Notes under the pieces: generated by a model
Seen by the model: only the letters and a program-made list of their open reading frames with translations
What the model was told of the DNA's origin: nothing
Databases searched by the model: none
Shown here: piece by piece, positions 9,178 to 17,397 of the stretch
How positions within the stretch are numbered: position 1 is the first letter of the stretch
How the letters are laid out: each line of letters starts with the position of its first letter
Program-made: the position numbers and the translations under genes
NCBI GenBank assembly: GCA_963792705.1
Contig: CAWBXD010000016.1
Span: 186,001-250,000, forward strand
DNA length: 64,000 nt
Reading direction: 5' to 3'
DNA from: JBBQVS01 sp963792705
GTDB lineage: Bacteria > Chloroflexota > Ktedonobacteria > Ktedonobacterales > Ktedonobacteraceae

Positions 9178-11130
9178 ATGGCAAGCAATAGAGGAGACCT
9201 TACAGGGAGAACACTCGGAACATGTGTACTTGAAAATCTTGTGGGACAGGGCGGTATGGGTGCTGTCTATCTTGCACGTCAAATGCGACCAGCACGTCGG
9301 GTCGCGGTAAAGGTGTTGTTACCAAATACAGCTATGAGTAGTGATGTGTATCAGGCATTTCTTGCACGCTTTCGCCGCGAGGCCGACGTTATAGCGAAAC
9401 TTGAACATGTCAACATCATGCCAATCTACGAATATGGTGAGCAAGATAATTTGGCCTACCTAGTTATGCCCTATCTTTCAGGTGGTAGTTTACGCGAGGT
9501 GTTGCAAAGGCAAGGCACACTCTCGCTGGAAGAGACCGCGACATATTTGAACCAGGCGGCATCGGCACTGGACTATGCTCATGCAGAAGGTGTTGTACAC
9601 CGCGACCTGAAGCCTGCCAACTTCTTGCTTGCCTCAGACGGTAGGCTCGTACTCGCCGACTTTGGCATCGCGCGTATTATGGAAGACACCTCTAGCGGTT
9701 CGGGTTTAACCAGTACGGGGATGATTATTGGCACTCCTGAATACATGGCACCAGAAATGGTAAACGGTGAAGATATCGACTACCGTGCCGACATCTACGA
9801 ACTCGGTGTTGTCATCTTCCAGATGCTTAGTGGCAATGTTCCATTCAGAGGAAATACACCTATTGTTGTTATTACCAAACATATGCAGGAATCGTTGCCG
9901 TCTTTGCACCAACTTAAGCCCATTATTCCCGTAGCTGTCGATGCGGTCATACAAAAGGCAACAGCAAAGAACCGCGAAGACCGTTATACCTCGGTGAGTG
10001 CCTTCGCCCAGGATTTTCGTAGGGCGATAATCCAACCAAGTGCGCCACCTTACGTTCCCTATGTCGTTGATAGACCGAATACCTCAATAACACTTCCTCC
10101 ACCGGAACCAACGGTTGCACAGGTAACACAGCGACAATTCAACACTCCACCACAGCAGCAAAGTGGTATTTATTACAATCAGGGGAATCCAAGTAGCCAG
10201 CAATTTAACCCTTATGGAGAATATCAACAACCGATTTATTCAACATATAACACGCCGCCCATGACACCTCCATACCAGGCACCAGCGAAAAGCAGTTACA
10301 GACCATTAGTCATCATCTTAAGTATTCTTATTGCGCTTGTGCTGATTGTTGGTGGTATCTCGGCAGGCATACTCTTAAACAAAAACCCACAAGGCAGTGC
10401 CGGGGGAGTAACTCCGACTCCAGCGAGTACAGGACAGCCTACGGTGGGTGCAACAGCGACACAAGCTCCAAGCCCAACACCGTCACCGACTAAGCAACCT
10501 ACAGTTGCGCCAACTGCGACACTTAAACCAACAGCAGGTCCTACACAACCAGCAACGGTTCCAGTTGGCGGTTTACTATATACAACTGCCAGACCGGGTA
10601 ATGGATGTGACACCAGTGGTGGTAAATGGATGAATTATAATGGAATTCAGGTGACGTGCCAGGATGGAAATTCGGTAGTTACCAACCCTTCTCAAACACT
10701 TAATGGTACATTTCTCACAAACATACCTGCACAACAGTATCCTTCGGATTATGTTATACAAGTACAAATGCAGCAAGATGCTGCGTCTTCGGCTGACTTT
10801 GGCCTCTACTTTCGTAACCAACTTGCGAACCAGCAGCAGTTAGGAACCTACAGCTTTCTTATTCATCCTGATGGTACCTGGGGAGCGTATGTTAACGACA
10901 ATGCGACAGGCACACCTACACGAATCAAACGTGGCGTGCTTGGCGATAGTCATGCCCTGGTAACGCTTGCTATTATCGTACAAGGCAATACCTTCACATT
11001 CTACGCGAATGGCAACAAGCTCAATAGTGTAACCAATATGAGATATGCATCAGGGATTGTAGGTATTGCTGCCGCTCCGGGAGTCACGATTACCACTAGC
11101 AATTTTGAACTCTTTATGCCAGCACAGTAA
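9178..11130 (+). CDS. Membrane Ser/Thr protein kinase with extracellular concanavalin-like domain
   Basis: PknB-type receptor kinase, 650 residues. The kinase domain occupies about residues 11-285: Gly-rich loop LVGQGGMGAVYLA, Lys45 in VAVKVLL, catalytic HRDLKPANFL (Asp143), DFG at 161-163 and APEM at 191. A Pro/Gln-rich juxtamembrane stretch (300-370) leads to one transmembrane helix at about 376-400, then a Thr/Pro-rich linker with repeated PTPxPT, and an outer domain (about 465-648) that looks like a laminin-G/DUF1080-type beta-sandwich (ADFGLYFRNQ, GTYSFLIHPDGTW, FTFYANGNKL). PASTA repeats are absent, so the ligand is probably not peptidoglycan; a sugar or glycan is possible. Targets are unknown. 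The same Thr/Pro linker style recurs in the protein at 62018-63256. Confidence 0.92.
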   Translation: MASNRGDLTGRTLGTCVLENLVGQGGMGAVYLARQMRPARRVAVKVLLPNTAMSSDVYQAFLARFRREADVIAKLEHVNIMPIYEYGEQDNLAYLVMPYLSGGSLREVLQRQGTLSLEETATYLNQAASALDYAHAEGVVHRDLKPANFLLASDGRLVLADFGIARIMEDTSSGSGLTSTGMIIGTPEYMAPEMVNGEDIDYRADIYELGVVIFQMLSGNVPFRGNTPIVVITKHMQESLPSLHQLKPIIPVAVDAVIQKATAKNREDRYTSVSAFAQDFRRAIIQPSAPPYVPYVVDRPNTSITLPPPEPTVAQVTQRQFNTPPQQQSGIYYNQGNPSSQQFNPYGEYQQPIYSTYNTPPMTPPYQAPAKSSYRPLVIILSILIALVLIVGGISAGILLNKNPQGSAGGVTPTPASTGQPTVGATATQAPSPTPSPTKQPTVAPTATLKPTAGPTQPATVPVGGLLYTTARPGNGCDTSGGKWMNYNGIQVTCQDGNSVVTNPSQTLNGTFLTNIPAQQYPSDYVIQVQMQQDAASSADFGLYFRNQLANQQQLGTYSFLIHPDGTWGAYVNDNATGTPTRIKRGVLGDSHALVTLAIIVQGNTFTFYANGNKLNSVTNMRYASGIVGIAAAPGVTITTSNFELFMPAQ

Positions 11131-11144
11131 AAAAAGTGGTCAAG

Positions 11145-11215
11145 TAGCTCAATACAAGAGGGGCAAGGATGTGAATCTCTTGATTTCACATCCTTGCCCC
11201 TCTTGTATTGAGCTA
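11145..11215. terminator. 31-bp perfect inverted repeat between convergent genes
   Basis: Arms 11145-11175 and 11185-11215 are perfectly complementary over 31 bases with a 9-base loop. It sits between the 3' ends of the kinase gene and ribY, so it could end transcription from both sides. The arms include CAAGAGGGGCAAGG. No T-run follows either arm directly, which is unusual for an intrinsic terminator. Confidence 0.75.
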
Positions 11216-11226
11216 TCTACGTATGG

Positions 11227-12252
11227 CTAGTCTATACTCTTGTTACTATATGCTTGGGTAACGTCTTGTACGGGCGCAATAAGTTTTTGTGCCACAAGAA
11301 ACTTCTCCATTGAGGCCCATGTAGCACTATCATTATTTCCAAGTTGCCCATTTCCTTGCCATATCGGAATAGTGGCTTGCAACACGCTTAGGGTTTGTGC
11401 TGTATCAGTCAAGCCGGGGATAAAAGGCTTACTAAGCGTAACTGCTCCCGAAGGGTCTGCGATAACATCCTTTAGCCCCTTCAACGTGGCTTGCACGAAA
11501 GCTCGCACCAGTTGAGGCTGGTTCTGATATGTCGCTTCAGTAGTTATAATCCCATTGGAAACAAGGGGCTGATAATCCGACACATTGAATGTGCGGACAT
11601 TAAAGCCACGCTTTTGTAGTTGCAACGGTTCATTGTTCGAGTAGCCAACTACAGCATCTACCTTGTGTCCAACCAGAGCCGCCACTTGCGTGAAACCAAT
11701 TGATTGCACTTTCACATCTGATAGAGAAAGTTTCGCGCTGTAGAGCAGAGCCAACAACCCTGTGTAGGTTGAGCCATAGGGTCCAGGCACACCGATTGTA
11801 TGTCCTTTGAGGTCGGCGAGTGTCTTGATGGATGAATTAGCCGGTACGATCACGCTCACAGGGTATTTTTGGAAAATGGTAGCGACATCGACCACTTTGA
11901 CGTTTTTATCGCGTGCTTGCAATGTCTCATCGCCACCGGCGAAGACAAAGTCGTTCTTACCAGCAACCATTGAGCCAATCAGGTCGGGTACAATACCTTG
12001 GTTGAAGGTCACATTTAAACCTGCCGCTTTATAATACCCTTTACTTTGGGCAACATAAAATGGCGCAAACTGAATATCGGCAATGTAGCCAAGCCCAATA
12101 GAAATGTTTTTCGCGCCAGGCTGAGGCGTCGTACTACCTCCACTTGATGTCGTAGTGCTACTGCTGCTCCCACAGGCACCGAGCAAAAGTACGAGCAGTG
12201 TACACAGCGATAAAATAGGCAAAAGGGTAGCTGAACGATGACGAATAGGCAT
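11227..12252 (-). CDS. ribY: Riboflavin ABC importer substrate-binding lipoprotein (RibY-type, NMT1/THI5-like)
   Basis: Periplasmic/extracytoplasmic solute-binding lipoprotein of 341 residues. The start MPIRHRSATLLPI is chosen because GGAG lies nine bases ahead. It gives a short basic n-region, a hydrophobic core and the lipobox LLLGAC, followed by a Ser/Thr-rich tether. The mature part matches the NMT1/THI5 (SsuA/ThiY) family: ISIGLGYIADIQFAPFYVA, QGIVPDLIGSMVAGKNDF, and the DLKGHTIGVPGPYGS hinge region. On its own this family binds thiamine precursors, sulfonates or riboflavin. The FMN riboswitch upstream of the partner permease points to riboflavin, as in the RibXY systems described in Chloroflexi. 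It follows ribX by 95 bases. Confidence 0.85.
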   Translation of the reverse strand: MPIRHRSATLLPILSLCTLLVLLLGACGSSSSTTTSSGGSTTPQPGAKNISIGLGYIADIQFAPFYVAQSKGYYKAAGLNVTFNQGIVPDLIGSMVAGKNDFVFAGGDETLQARDKNVKVVDVATIFQKYPVSVIVPANSSIKTLADLKGHTIGVPGPYGSTYTGLLALLYSAKLSLSDVKVQSIGFTQVAALVGHKVDAVVGYSNNEPLQLQKRGFNVRTFNVSDYQPLVSNGIITTEATYQNQPQLVRAFVQATLKGLKDVIADPSGAVTLSKPFIPGLTDTAQTLSVLQATIPIWQGNGQLGNNDSATWASMEKFLVAQKLIAPVQDVTQAYSNKSID

Positions 12253-12347
12253 CGAGTGTTTCTCCGTTTTCTTGTCTTTTGTTCCGCTCGTCTCATCATA
12301 TGCAATGAAGCTTGTTGACGAGCGAAACAGTATTGGATGATGTTTGA

Positions 12348-13226
12348 TTAGTAAACGAACTCGGCAAGCTTCACGAGCAGCCATGTCGCGCTATAATATA
12401 GTGCCGCCAGAACAGCTAACACGATAATAGTTGCGAACATCAATGACGTGTTGTACTGGTGCTGGCCCTGTAAAACAAGAGAGCCAAGTCCCGCATTGCC
12501 GCCGCTCACAAACTCTGCCACGACTGCACCCGTAATCGACAGGGTAAAACCTGTACGTACTCCGGCGAGCAGAGAGGGCAACGCAAGCGGGAACTCGATA
12601 TGTGCAAGCAGCGACCAGCCAGAAGCACCCTCGACACGTGCCGAGTCGGTAAGGGCGTGGTCAATGGTCTGCACACCTAGAATTGTATTGATGACCATTG
12701 GGAAGAGCACAACCAACATACATATAACAATGTTGGGAACTAATCCATACCCTAACCATAAAACTAGGAAAGGAGCAATCACTAATGCAGGAATAGCCTG
12801 AACAGCCGACAAGTAAGGCTGTATTGTAATGGATAGGAGACGAGATTTCGCTACACCATATCCTAACGGCAAGGCAACAACAACTGCAAGTAAGAAACCA
12901 AAAACGCTTTCTTGCACCGTGACAACAACTGCATCCCTGAGATACATTCCAGAACCCAGGCCATCAGCTAAACTCGCAAGAACATCACCCGGAGGAGGTA
13001 AGAAAAGACTAGAAACATGACCAGCAGTTGTACTTATATACCAACCTGCCAGAAGCAGAATAGCCAGTACAAGTGGTGGCAAAATTAAAAACACTCGCCC
13101 TGTCACATTTTGTGCAGGAGTACGCACGTTTGGGGTGCGTATTGGACGTTGCAGCAAGTCATCTTGTGCTTCTGCATACGTATGCACCGCCGTAGGTGCA
13201 TCTTCTGTAGAGGTGGTAACACTCAT
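12348..13226 (-). CDS. ribX: Riboflavin ABC importer permease (RibX-type)
   Basis: Binding-protein-dependent transport permease of the SsuC/ThiX class, 292 residues, with a cytoplasmic N-terminus and about six membrane helices beginning at VFLILPPLVLAILLLAGWY. The EAA-loop region for contact with an ATPase is seen in DSARVEGASGWSLLAHIEFP. I start it at MSVTTSTEDAP because GAGGGA precedes that ATG by seven bases; earlier in-frame ATGs at 13262 and 13244 lack a good ribosome site. The FMN riboswitch ends about 180 bases upstream, so FMN should repress it. No ATPase gene is present next to the pair; RibXY systems are known to lack a linked ATPase and presumably share one. Confidence 0.86.
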   Translation of the reverse strand: MSVTTSTEDAPTAVHTYAEAQDDLLQRPIRTPNVRTPAQNVTGRVFLILPPLVLAILLLAGWYISTTAGHVSSLFLPPPGDVLASLADGLGSGMYLRDAVVVTVQESVFGFLLAVVVALPLGYGVAKSRLLSITIQPYLSAVQAIPALVIAPFLVLWLGYGLVPNIVICMLVVLFPMVINTILGVQTIDHALTDSARVEGASGWSLLAHIEFPLALPSLLAGVRTGFTLSITGAVVAEFVSGGNAGLGSLVLQGQHQYNTSLMFATIIVLAVLAALYYSATWLLVKLAEFVY

Positions 13227-13409
13227 TGGACTTCCCTCAATCATAGCTATACCGATGGTCATTTCTGTAAAAGGGCAGAGAAAACCATCAATTCAACTAA
13301 CATTCGGGAGGCATGTAAGGGAGGTACAGAGAAATCGTCAGTGAACACAAAGTATGCACCAATAGCCCTGTTACGCATAGGTAGCAGGACGCAGCGATCT
13401 CCATTTAAA

Positions 13410-13575
13410 CCTTCTCCCATCCAGACTATACTGTCGGCTTCGGAATCACACCGAATCCTGTCCATACAACGTTTCGCAACGCCATGCAGACTCGCGGGCT
13501 TAGCATATGTACCGCGCACATATACTTCACCGCCGGTCGGGAATTGCACCCTGCCCCGAAGGTCTCTAAGGATAA
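13410..13575 (-). promoter_or_regulatory. FMN riboswitch (RFN element) controlling ribX-ribY
   Basis: The minus strand carries essentially the whole conserved RFN core in order: CTTCGGGGCAGGGTG, ATTCCCGACCGGCGGTGA, AAGCCCGCGAG, GATTCCGAAGCCGACAG and TCTGGATGGGAGAAGG. These match the FMN aptamer consensus closely. The aptamer is followed by about 180 bases before the ribX ATG. No terminator with a T-run is evident there; CCTCCC occurs twice and could mask the ribX ribosome site or pair with the aptamer's 3' end, so translational control is possible but not shown. A promoter with -35 TTGACT would overlap the end of the palindrome at 13595-13650. Confidence 0.97.
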
Positions 13576-13594
13576 GTATGCCACATAATAGACA

Positions 13595-13650
13595 GTCAAT
13601 GCAAGAGAAGGGCCAGCAGAAATTTCTGCTGGCCCTTCTCTTGCATTGAC
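13595..13650. terminator. 56-base perfect palindrome with no spacer
   Basis: Two 28-base arms (13595-13622 and 13623-13650) are exact reverse complements with nothing between them. It begins two bases after the stop of the PIG-L gene and lies about 20 bases upstream of the FMN riboswitch. It probably ends the PIG-L transcript. Its outer arm includes GCAAGAGAAGGGCC, similar to other hairpins in this window. There is no T-run. Confidence 0.7.
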
Positions 13651-13652
13651 AC

Positions 13653-14387
13653 TTAGTCATTTTTCACAAGATGGAATTCTTCGGCATACGTGTAGTCGTA
13701 CTTCTTACCCGTTTCCGTTCCAAACTCGCGTATCATTTGCTCCACCTCGATGGTACCATTCTCAAACTGGCTTACGTGGGCGCGTATTGCTTGCATCTTG
13801 ATCTCTATTACTGGCGTTATATCAATCGCAACATTTTGTGTAGGCGCACCCATGACGTACACTTCTGAGACTTTATGCGGCTTGATGCCCTCTTGCATAA
13901 GTTCGGGAAAATCCCAGGGATTTTGTGATGCTGGATAGATGGCCTCTAAGGTCGCACGCCCAGCAGCAAGATGGTCGCGGTGATGCATCTGAATGATGTA
14001 GGTTGGCGTCCATGAACGGTCTGGTGATTGACAGAATACGCGCGAAGGTTTGTGTTGTCGTAATAGGCGCACAATATCTCTACGCATCTCTAGCGATGGT
14101 TCAAGCTGCCCGTCAGGGTAGCCGAGAAAATAGACATCTTTCAGCCCAAGCGCAACTCCAGCATTGCGTTGCTCTTGCTTGCGCGTCTCGACTACGCGTT
14201 GACGTGCTGCAGGACTCACATCCGTTGCGGTATCAGAACCACCACTTCCGCCATCAGCACAAATGACGTAGTATATATCCCAACCATCTCGAACCCATAG
14301 GGCTACTGTACCTGCACAGCCAAACTCTGCGTCATCCTCATGGGCAACGACGACCATCGCGACCTTGTTTTGCTCAGACTCGCTCAT
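13653..14387 (-). CDS. PIG-L/LmbE family deacetylase
   Basis: Zinc-dependent GlcNAc-PI de-N-acetylase superfamily protein, 244 residues. The zinc-binding signature AHEDDAEFGCAG is at the N-terminus and the second ligand region MHHRDHLAAGRATLEA is in the middle. The family removes acetyl groups from N-acetylglucosaminyl substrates (for example in bacillithiol or mycothiol synthesis) or from antibiotic precursors. Nothing nearby identifies the substrate; no bacillithiol glycosyltransferase or ligase is in the window. It follows the DoxX gene by 17 bases, suggesting one transcript, and ends in a perfect palindrome. Confidence 0.9.
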   Translation of the reverse strand: MSESEQNKVAMVVVAHEDDAEFGCAGTVALWVRDGWDIYYVICADGGSGGSDTATDVSPAARQRVVETRKQEQRNAGVALGLKDVYFLGYPDGQLEPSLEMRRDIVRLLRQHKPSRVFCQSPDRSWTPTYIIQMHHRDHLAAGRATLEAIYPASQNPWDFPELMQEGIKPHKVSEVYVMGAPTQNVAIDITPVIEIKMQAIRAHVSQFENGTIEVEQMIREFGTETGKKYDYTYAEEFHLVKND

Positions 14388-14404
14388 GAATTCTATTCCT
14401 TAAT

Positions 14405-14770
14405 TTAATCTTCTTCGGTCAGAACAACGAGCAAACCACCAATCATAGCAAGGTTTTTGGTGAAGTTAATTTGGTGCATTGCGCGCGTTCGTGGATCTGT
14501 TTCTTGCCAGAAAGGGTGTCCCACAAAGGTCGTAGGAATCAATGACCCAATTAATATCAGTGAAGCCAGCTTAGGCAGAAATCCTACAGCGAGGGCAGTA
14601 CCTGCAACAACCATTGCTCCCCCATTGAGAATAACGGCCTGTCTTGGTGCTGGAATACCTGCCTTATCGACCATTGCAACACGTCCACCTGGCTCCGAAA
14701 ACGCTCCGTATCCTCCAATGATGAACATACCTGCCAAGAGTGAGTGACCAAGTGTTTTGATGAGTGACAT
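14405..14770 (-). CDS. DoxX family membrane protein
   Basis: Small integral membrane protein of 121 residues with about four helices. It starts MSLIKTLGHSLLAGMFIIGG, continues with VILNGGAMVVAGTALAVGFLPKLASLILIG, and has the conserved polar HPFWQETDPRTRAMHQINFTKNLAMIGGLL end seen in DoxX proteins. I chose this start because AAGGAG lies about ten bases before it; the upstream in-frame extension has no ribosome site. Function is not settled for the family (terminal oxidase-associated or redox-stress proteins). It is the first gene of a pair with the PIG-L deacetylase. Confidence 0.85.
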   Translation of the reverse strand: MSLIKTLGHSLLAGMFIIGGYGAFSEPGGRVAMVDKAGIPAPRQAVILNGGAMVVAGTALAVGFLPKLASLILIGSLIPTTFVGHPFWQETDPRTRAMHQINFTKNLAMIGGLLVVLTEED

Positions 14771-14964
14771 AGCAATCTTTCTCCTTGTTATCATAGAATA
14801 AAAAAGAAACTTTCTTTGTTTCACACTTTATACGTGTACCTGTGTCCTGATGACGCGATTTTGGTTACGCTCAAGTTTCACCGTGTGACCTGGTACTATT
14901 AAGAATGCTACTAATCCAGAAGAGAGCTATTACTTTATTTTTTATAGTATCAGCTCTTTGACGC

Positions 14965-14970
14965 TATAAT
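14965..14970 (+). promoter_or_regulatory. -10 box of the F420 cluster promoter
   Basis: A perfect TATAAT lies 18 bases before the cofE ATG. The -35 region is weak (TTTATA at the right distance). Transcription would begin near 14977, leaving a leader of only about ten bases that consists mostly of the ribosome site GAGGAG. Confidence 0.45.
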
Positions 14971-14987
14971 ACACCACGAGGAGCTAT

Positions 14988-15749
14988 ATGACAACTGAAC
15001 TACGCATAGTACCTATCACAGGCATTGGCGAAATTCCGCAGGGAACAGACCTGGGTAAACTTATACATGATGCACTCCAAACTCAACATCTCAGCATTGA
15101 ACGAGGGGATGTGCTGGTCATAACACAAAAAATCGTCTCAAAGGCTGAAGGCCAATTGGTCAACCTTGACGAGATTGAGCCATCGGAGTTCGCCCGTATC
15201 GCGGCCCAGCAGGGCAAAAAAGATGCACAGCATCTTGAAGTGGTGCTACGTGAAAGTAAGCGCATTGTGCGTATGGATCATGGCGTGTTAATTAGTGAGA
15301 CACATCATGGATTCATCTGTGCGAACGCGGGTGTTGATGAATCCAATATTGGTGGCACGCGTCAATTAGCACTCTTGCCAGTTGACTCGAATCGCTCAGC
15401 ACGAGAAATTCGGGCACGCCTCCAACAGCTCTCAGAAACACAGCCAGATATCGCAGTCATTATCTCCGATACATGGGGTCGTCCTTGGCGCACGGGACAG
15501 GTAAACAATGCAATCGGAGTTGCTGGCATGGAGTCGGTCGTTGATTATCGGGGACAAATTGACCCTTACGGTTATGAGCTTCAAGCAAGTGCCATCGCGG
15601 TTGCCGACGAGTTAGCGGCAGCAGCAGAATTGGTCATGGGCAAGATCGACCGCATTCCGGTCGCACTTATTCGCGGCTATTCGTACATCCCCGCAGAGGG
15701 CGACGCAAGCACCTTAATACGAGATGGTGCATCAGACATGTTTCGCTAA
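14988..15749 (+). CDS. cofE: Coenzyme F420-0:L-glutamate ligase
   Basis: Adds gamma-linked glutamates to F420-0 using GTP; cytoplasmic, 253 residues. The sequence shows the family N-terminus LRIVPITGIGEIPQGTDLG, then VLVITQKIVSKAEGQ with the nucleotide-binding KIVSKAEG, GFICANAGVDESN, and DTWGRPWRTGQVNNAIG. The stand-alone length fits archaeal CofE rather than actinobacterial FbiB, in which this domain is fused to a nitroreductase-like domain. Here that second domain is the next gene, 26 bases downstream. First gene of cofE-nitroreductase-cofD-cofC. Confidence 0.96.
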   Translation: MTTELRIVPITGIGEIPQGTDLGKLIHDALQTQHLSIERGDVLVITQKIVSKAEGQLVNLDEIEPSEFARIAAQQGKKDAQHLEVVLRESKRIVRMDHGVLISETHHGFICANAGVDESNIGGTRQLALLPVDSNRSAREIRARLQQLSETQPDIAVIISDTWGRPWRTGQVNNAIGVAGMESVVDYRGQIDPYGYELQASAIAVADELAAAAELVMGKIDRIPVALIRGYSYIPAEGDASTLIRDGASDMFR

Positions 15750-15775
15750 GTAGCCTTATTAGAAAGCAACATTCT

Positions 15776-16426
15776 GTGACAATATATTCGGAGACACGCC
15801 AAGAAACACAGCCAAGCCGCTCGTCTGATCTTGCGACACTGCTACGGAGCAGACGTAGTGTACGTAGTTATCAACAACGACCAGTAACGCGTGAGCAGTT
15901 GGAACAGATACTAGAAGCAGCACGTTGGGCACCCTCGCCACATGGCAGACAGCCCTGGCGTTTTATTGTCTTAACACGACAAGAGCCTAAACAGGTACTT
16001 GCGGATAACATGGGCGAAACCTGGCAACGCACACTTGAGATGGATGGACAAGACCCCACAGTTGTCAATATCCGCCGTGAAAAAGCGCGTCAACGTATTC
16101 TAAACGCACCTGCAATCGTTATCCCATGTCTTTATTTAGAAGACTTGGATTCCTATCCAGATGAGCAGAGGCAGGAAGACGAAAAGACGATGGCGATACA
16201 GAGCATCGGTGCCGCGATACAAAACATGCTGCTTATGACGTATGACCTTGGACTTGATGCAGGTTGGATGTGCGCTCCCCTGTTCTGTCCAGAGGTGGTA
16301 TGTGAAGCACTGAACGTTGATGCTCGACTCATTCCACAAGCACTTATCACAATTGGATATGCCGCCGCCGATCCTAAGAGGCGAGAGCGTCTCCCGTTGA
16401 GTAGTTTGATTGCACATTTTGATTGA
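15776..16426 (+). CDS. Nitroreductase family protein, likely counterpart of the FbiB C-terminal domain
   Basis: FMN-dependent nitroreductase fold, 216 residues, with LRSRRSVRSYQQRPV, ILEAARWAPSPHGRQPW and a C-terminal GYAAADPKRRERLPL. In Actinobacteria the equivalent domain is the C-terminal half of FbiB, which reduces dehydro-F420-0. Its place between cofE and cofD makes that role the best inference here: a split FbiB. The start is a GTG with a poor ribosome site (AGAAAGC), so translation may depend on reading through from cofE. A general nitroreductase role cannot be excluded by sequence alone. Confidence 0.88.
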   Translation: MTIYSETRQETQPSRSSDLATLLRSRRSVRSYQQRPVTREQLEQILEAARWAPSPHGRQPWRFIVLTRQEPKQVLADNMGETWQRTLEMDGQDPTVVNIRREKARQRILNAPAIVIPCLYLEDLDSYPDEQRQEDEKTMAIQSIGAAIQNMLLMTYDLGLDAGWMCAPLFCPEVVCEALNVDARLIPQALITIGYAAADPKRRERLPLSSLIAHFD

Positions 16427-16435
16427 GGGGAAAAT

Positions 16436-17368
16436 ATGATTGTTGTTCTCGCAGGTGGTGTTGGTGCCGCACGTTTTTTACAAGGCATCGTACAGGTAGT
16501 GCCACAAGAACAATTGACTGTGATCGTGAATACAGGCGATGACCGCGATTTCTATGGTCTCCATGTCTCGCCTGATAGCGATATCGTGATGTACACACTA
16601 GCAGATATGGTTGACGAGACACATGGCTGGGGAGTACGTGGCGATACATACAATACCATGCAGCAACTTACAACGTATGGTGAAGAGGACTGGTTCATGC
16701 TTGGTGATCGTGACCTGGCAACTCATGTCCATCGCACTCATTTGCTGCGACAAGGGAAAACGTTAAGTGAGGTCGCGGACGATATCCGTGTACGGCTTGG
16801 TCTGGGTTTGCGCGTCTTGCCAATGAGCAATCAACCAATTGCCACACATATCAAGACACCTGCTGGCTTGCTTCATTTCCAGGAGTATATGGTCAAACGT
16901 CGTACTCTTGATGAAGTACAGGATGTCGTCTTTGTGGGCGCGAAAGAGGCTAAGCCTGCTCCTGGCGTACTCGATGCACTGAGAGAGGCCGAGGCTATTT
17001 TAATTGCGCCGAGCAATCCTATCGTAAGTATTGGTAGCATTTTGTCGGTGCCCGGAGTACATGACGTTCTACACGAGGCAAGCGGAATGGTGGTAGCGGT
17101 AAGTCCTATTATTGGTGGCGCGCCAATTAAAGGTCCAGCGGATAAACTCATGAGTGGGTTAGGACTCGATGTATCTGCCGTTGGTGTAGCACGTCGTTAC
17201 CGCGATTTCCTGGATGTGATGGTCATTGATGAGCAAGATAAAAACCTTGTCACAGCAATCGAAGACCTGGGCATCCCTACCATTGTCACGGATACTATTA
17301 TGCGTGATAGCGCGACAAAAAAAGCACTTGCCCTAACCGTTTTACGCGCAGCAGGTTTATCGTTTTAA
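16436..17368 (+). CDS. cofD: 2-phospho-L-lactate transferase
   Basis: Transfers the phospholactyl (or phosphoenolpyruvyl) group from the activated GDP/GPP intermediate onto FO to give F420-0 or dehydro-F420-0. The product is 310 residues, normal length. It begins MIVVLAGGVGAARFLQG, the family's Gly-rich loop, followed by VNTGDDRDFYGLHVSPD and the typical GWGVRGDTYNTM. Ten bases separate it from the nitroreductase gene, and AGGGGA precedes its ATG by seven bases. The FO synthase gene (fbiC or cofGH) is not in the window. Confidence 0.96.
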   Translation: MIVVLAGGVGAARFLQGIVQVVPQEQLTVIVNTGDDRDFYGLHVSPDSDIVMYTLADMVDETHGWGVRGDTYNTMQQLTTYGEEDWFMLGDRDLATHVHRTHLLRQGKTLSEVADDIRVRLGLGLRVLPMSNQPIATHIKTPAGLLHFQEYMVKRRTLDEVQDVVFVGAKEAKPAPGVLDALREAEAILIAPSNPIVSIGSILSVPGVHDVLHEASGMVVAVSPIIGGAPIKGPADKLMSGLGLDVSAVGVARRYRDFLDVMVIDEQDKNLVTAIEDLGIPTIVTDTIMRDSATKKALALTVLRAAGLSF

Positions 17369-17397
17369 TCTATTGTGTCTAGTAAAGATGTACCCAC

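Noticed and set aside
11227..12384. Thiamine-precursor or sulfonate transporter, and the longer N-terminus
   Set aside because: The NMT1/THI5-type proteins alone would allow it, but the leader is an FMN aptamer, not a TPP aptamer. The longer start at 12384 gives 44 residues with no ribosome site before a clear lipoprotein signal.
13259..13660. Minus-strand open frame of 133 codons over the riboflavin leader
   Set aside because: It covers the FMN riboswitch and the perfect palindrome, and its translation is Cys-rich and has no family resemblance.
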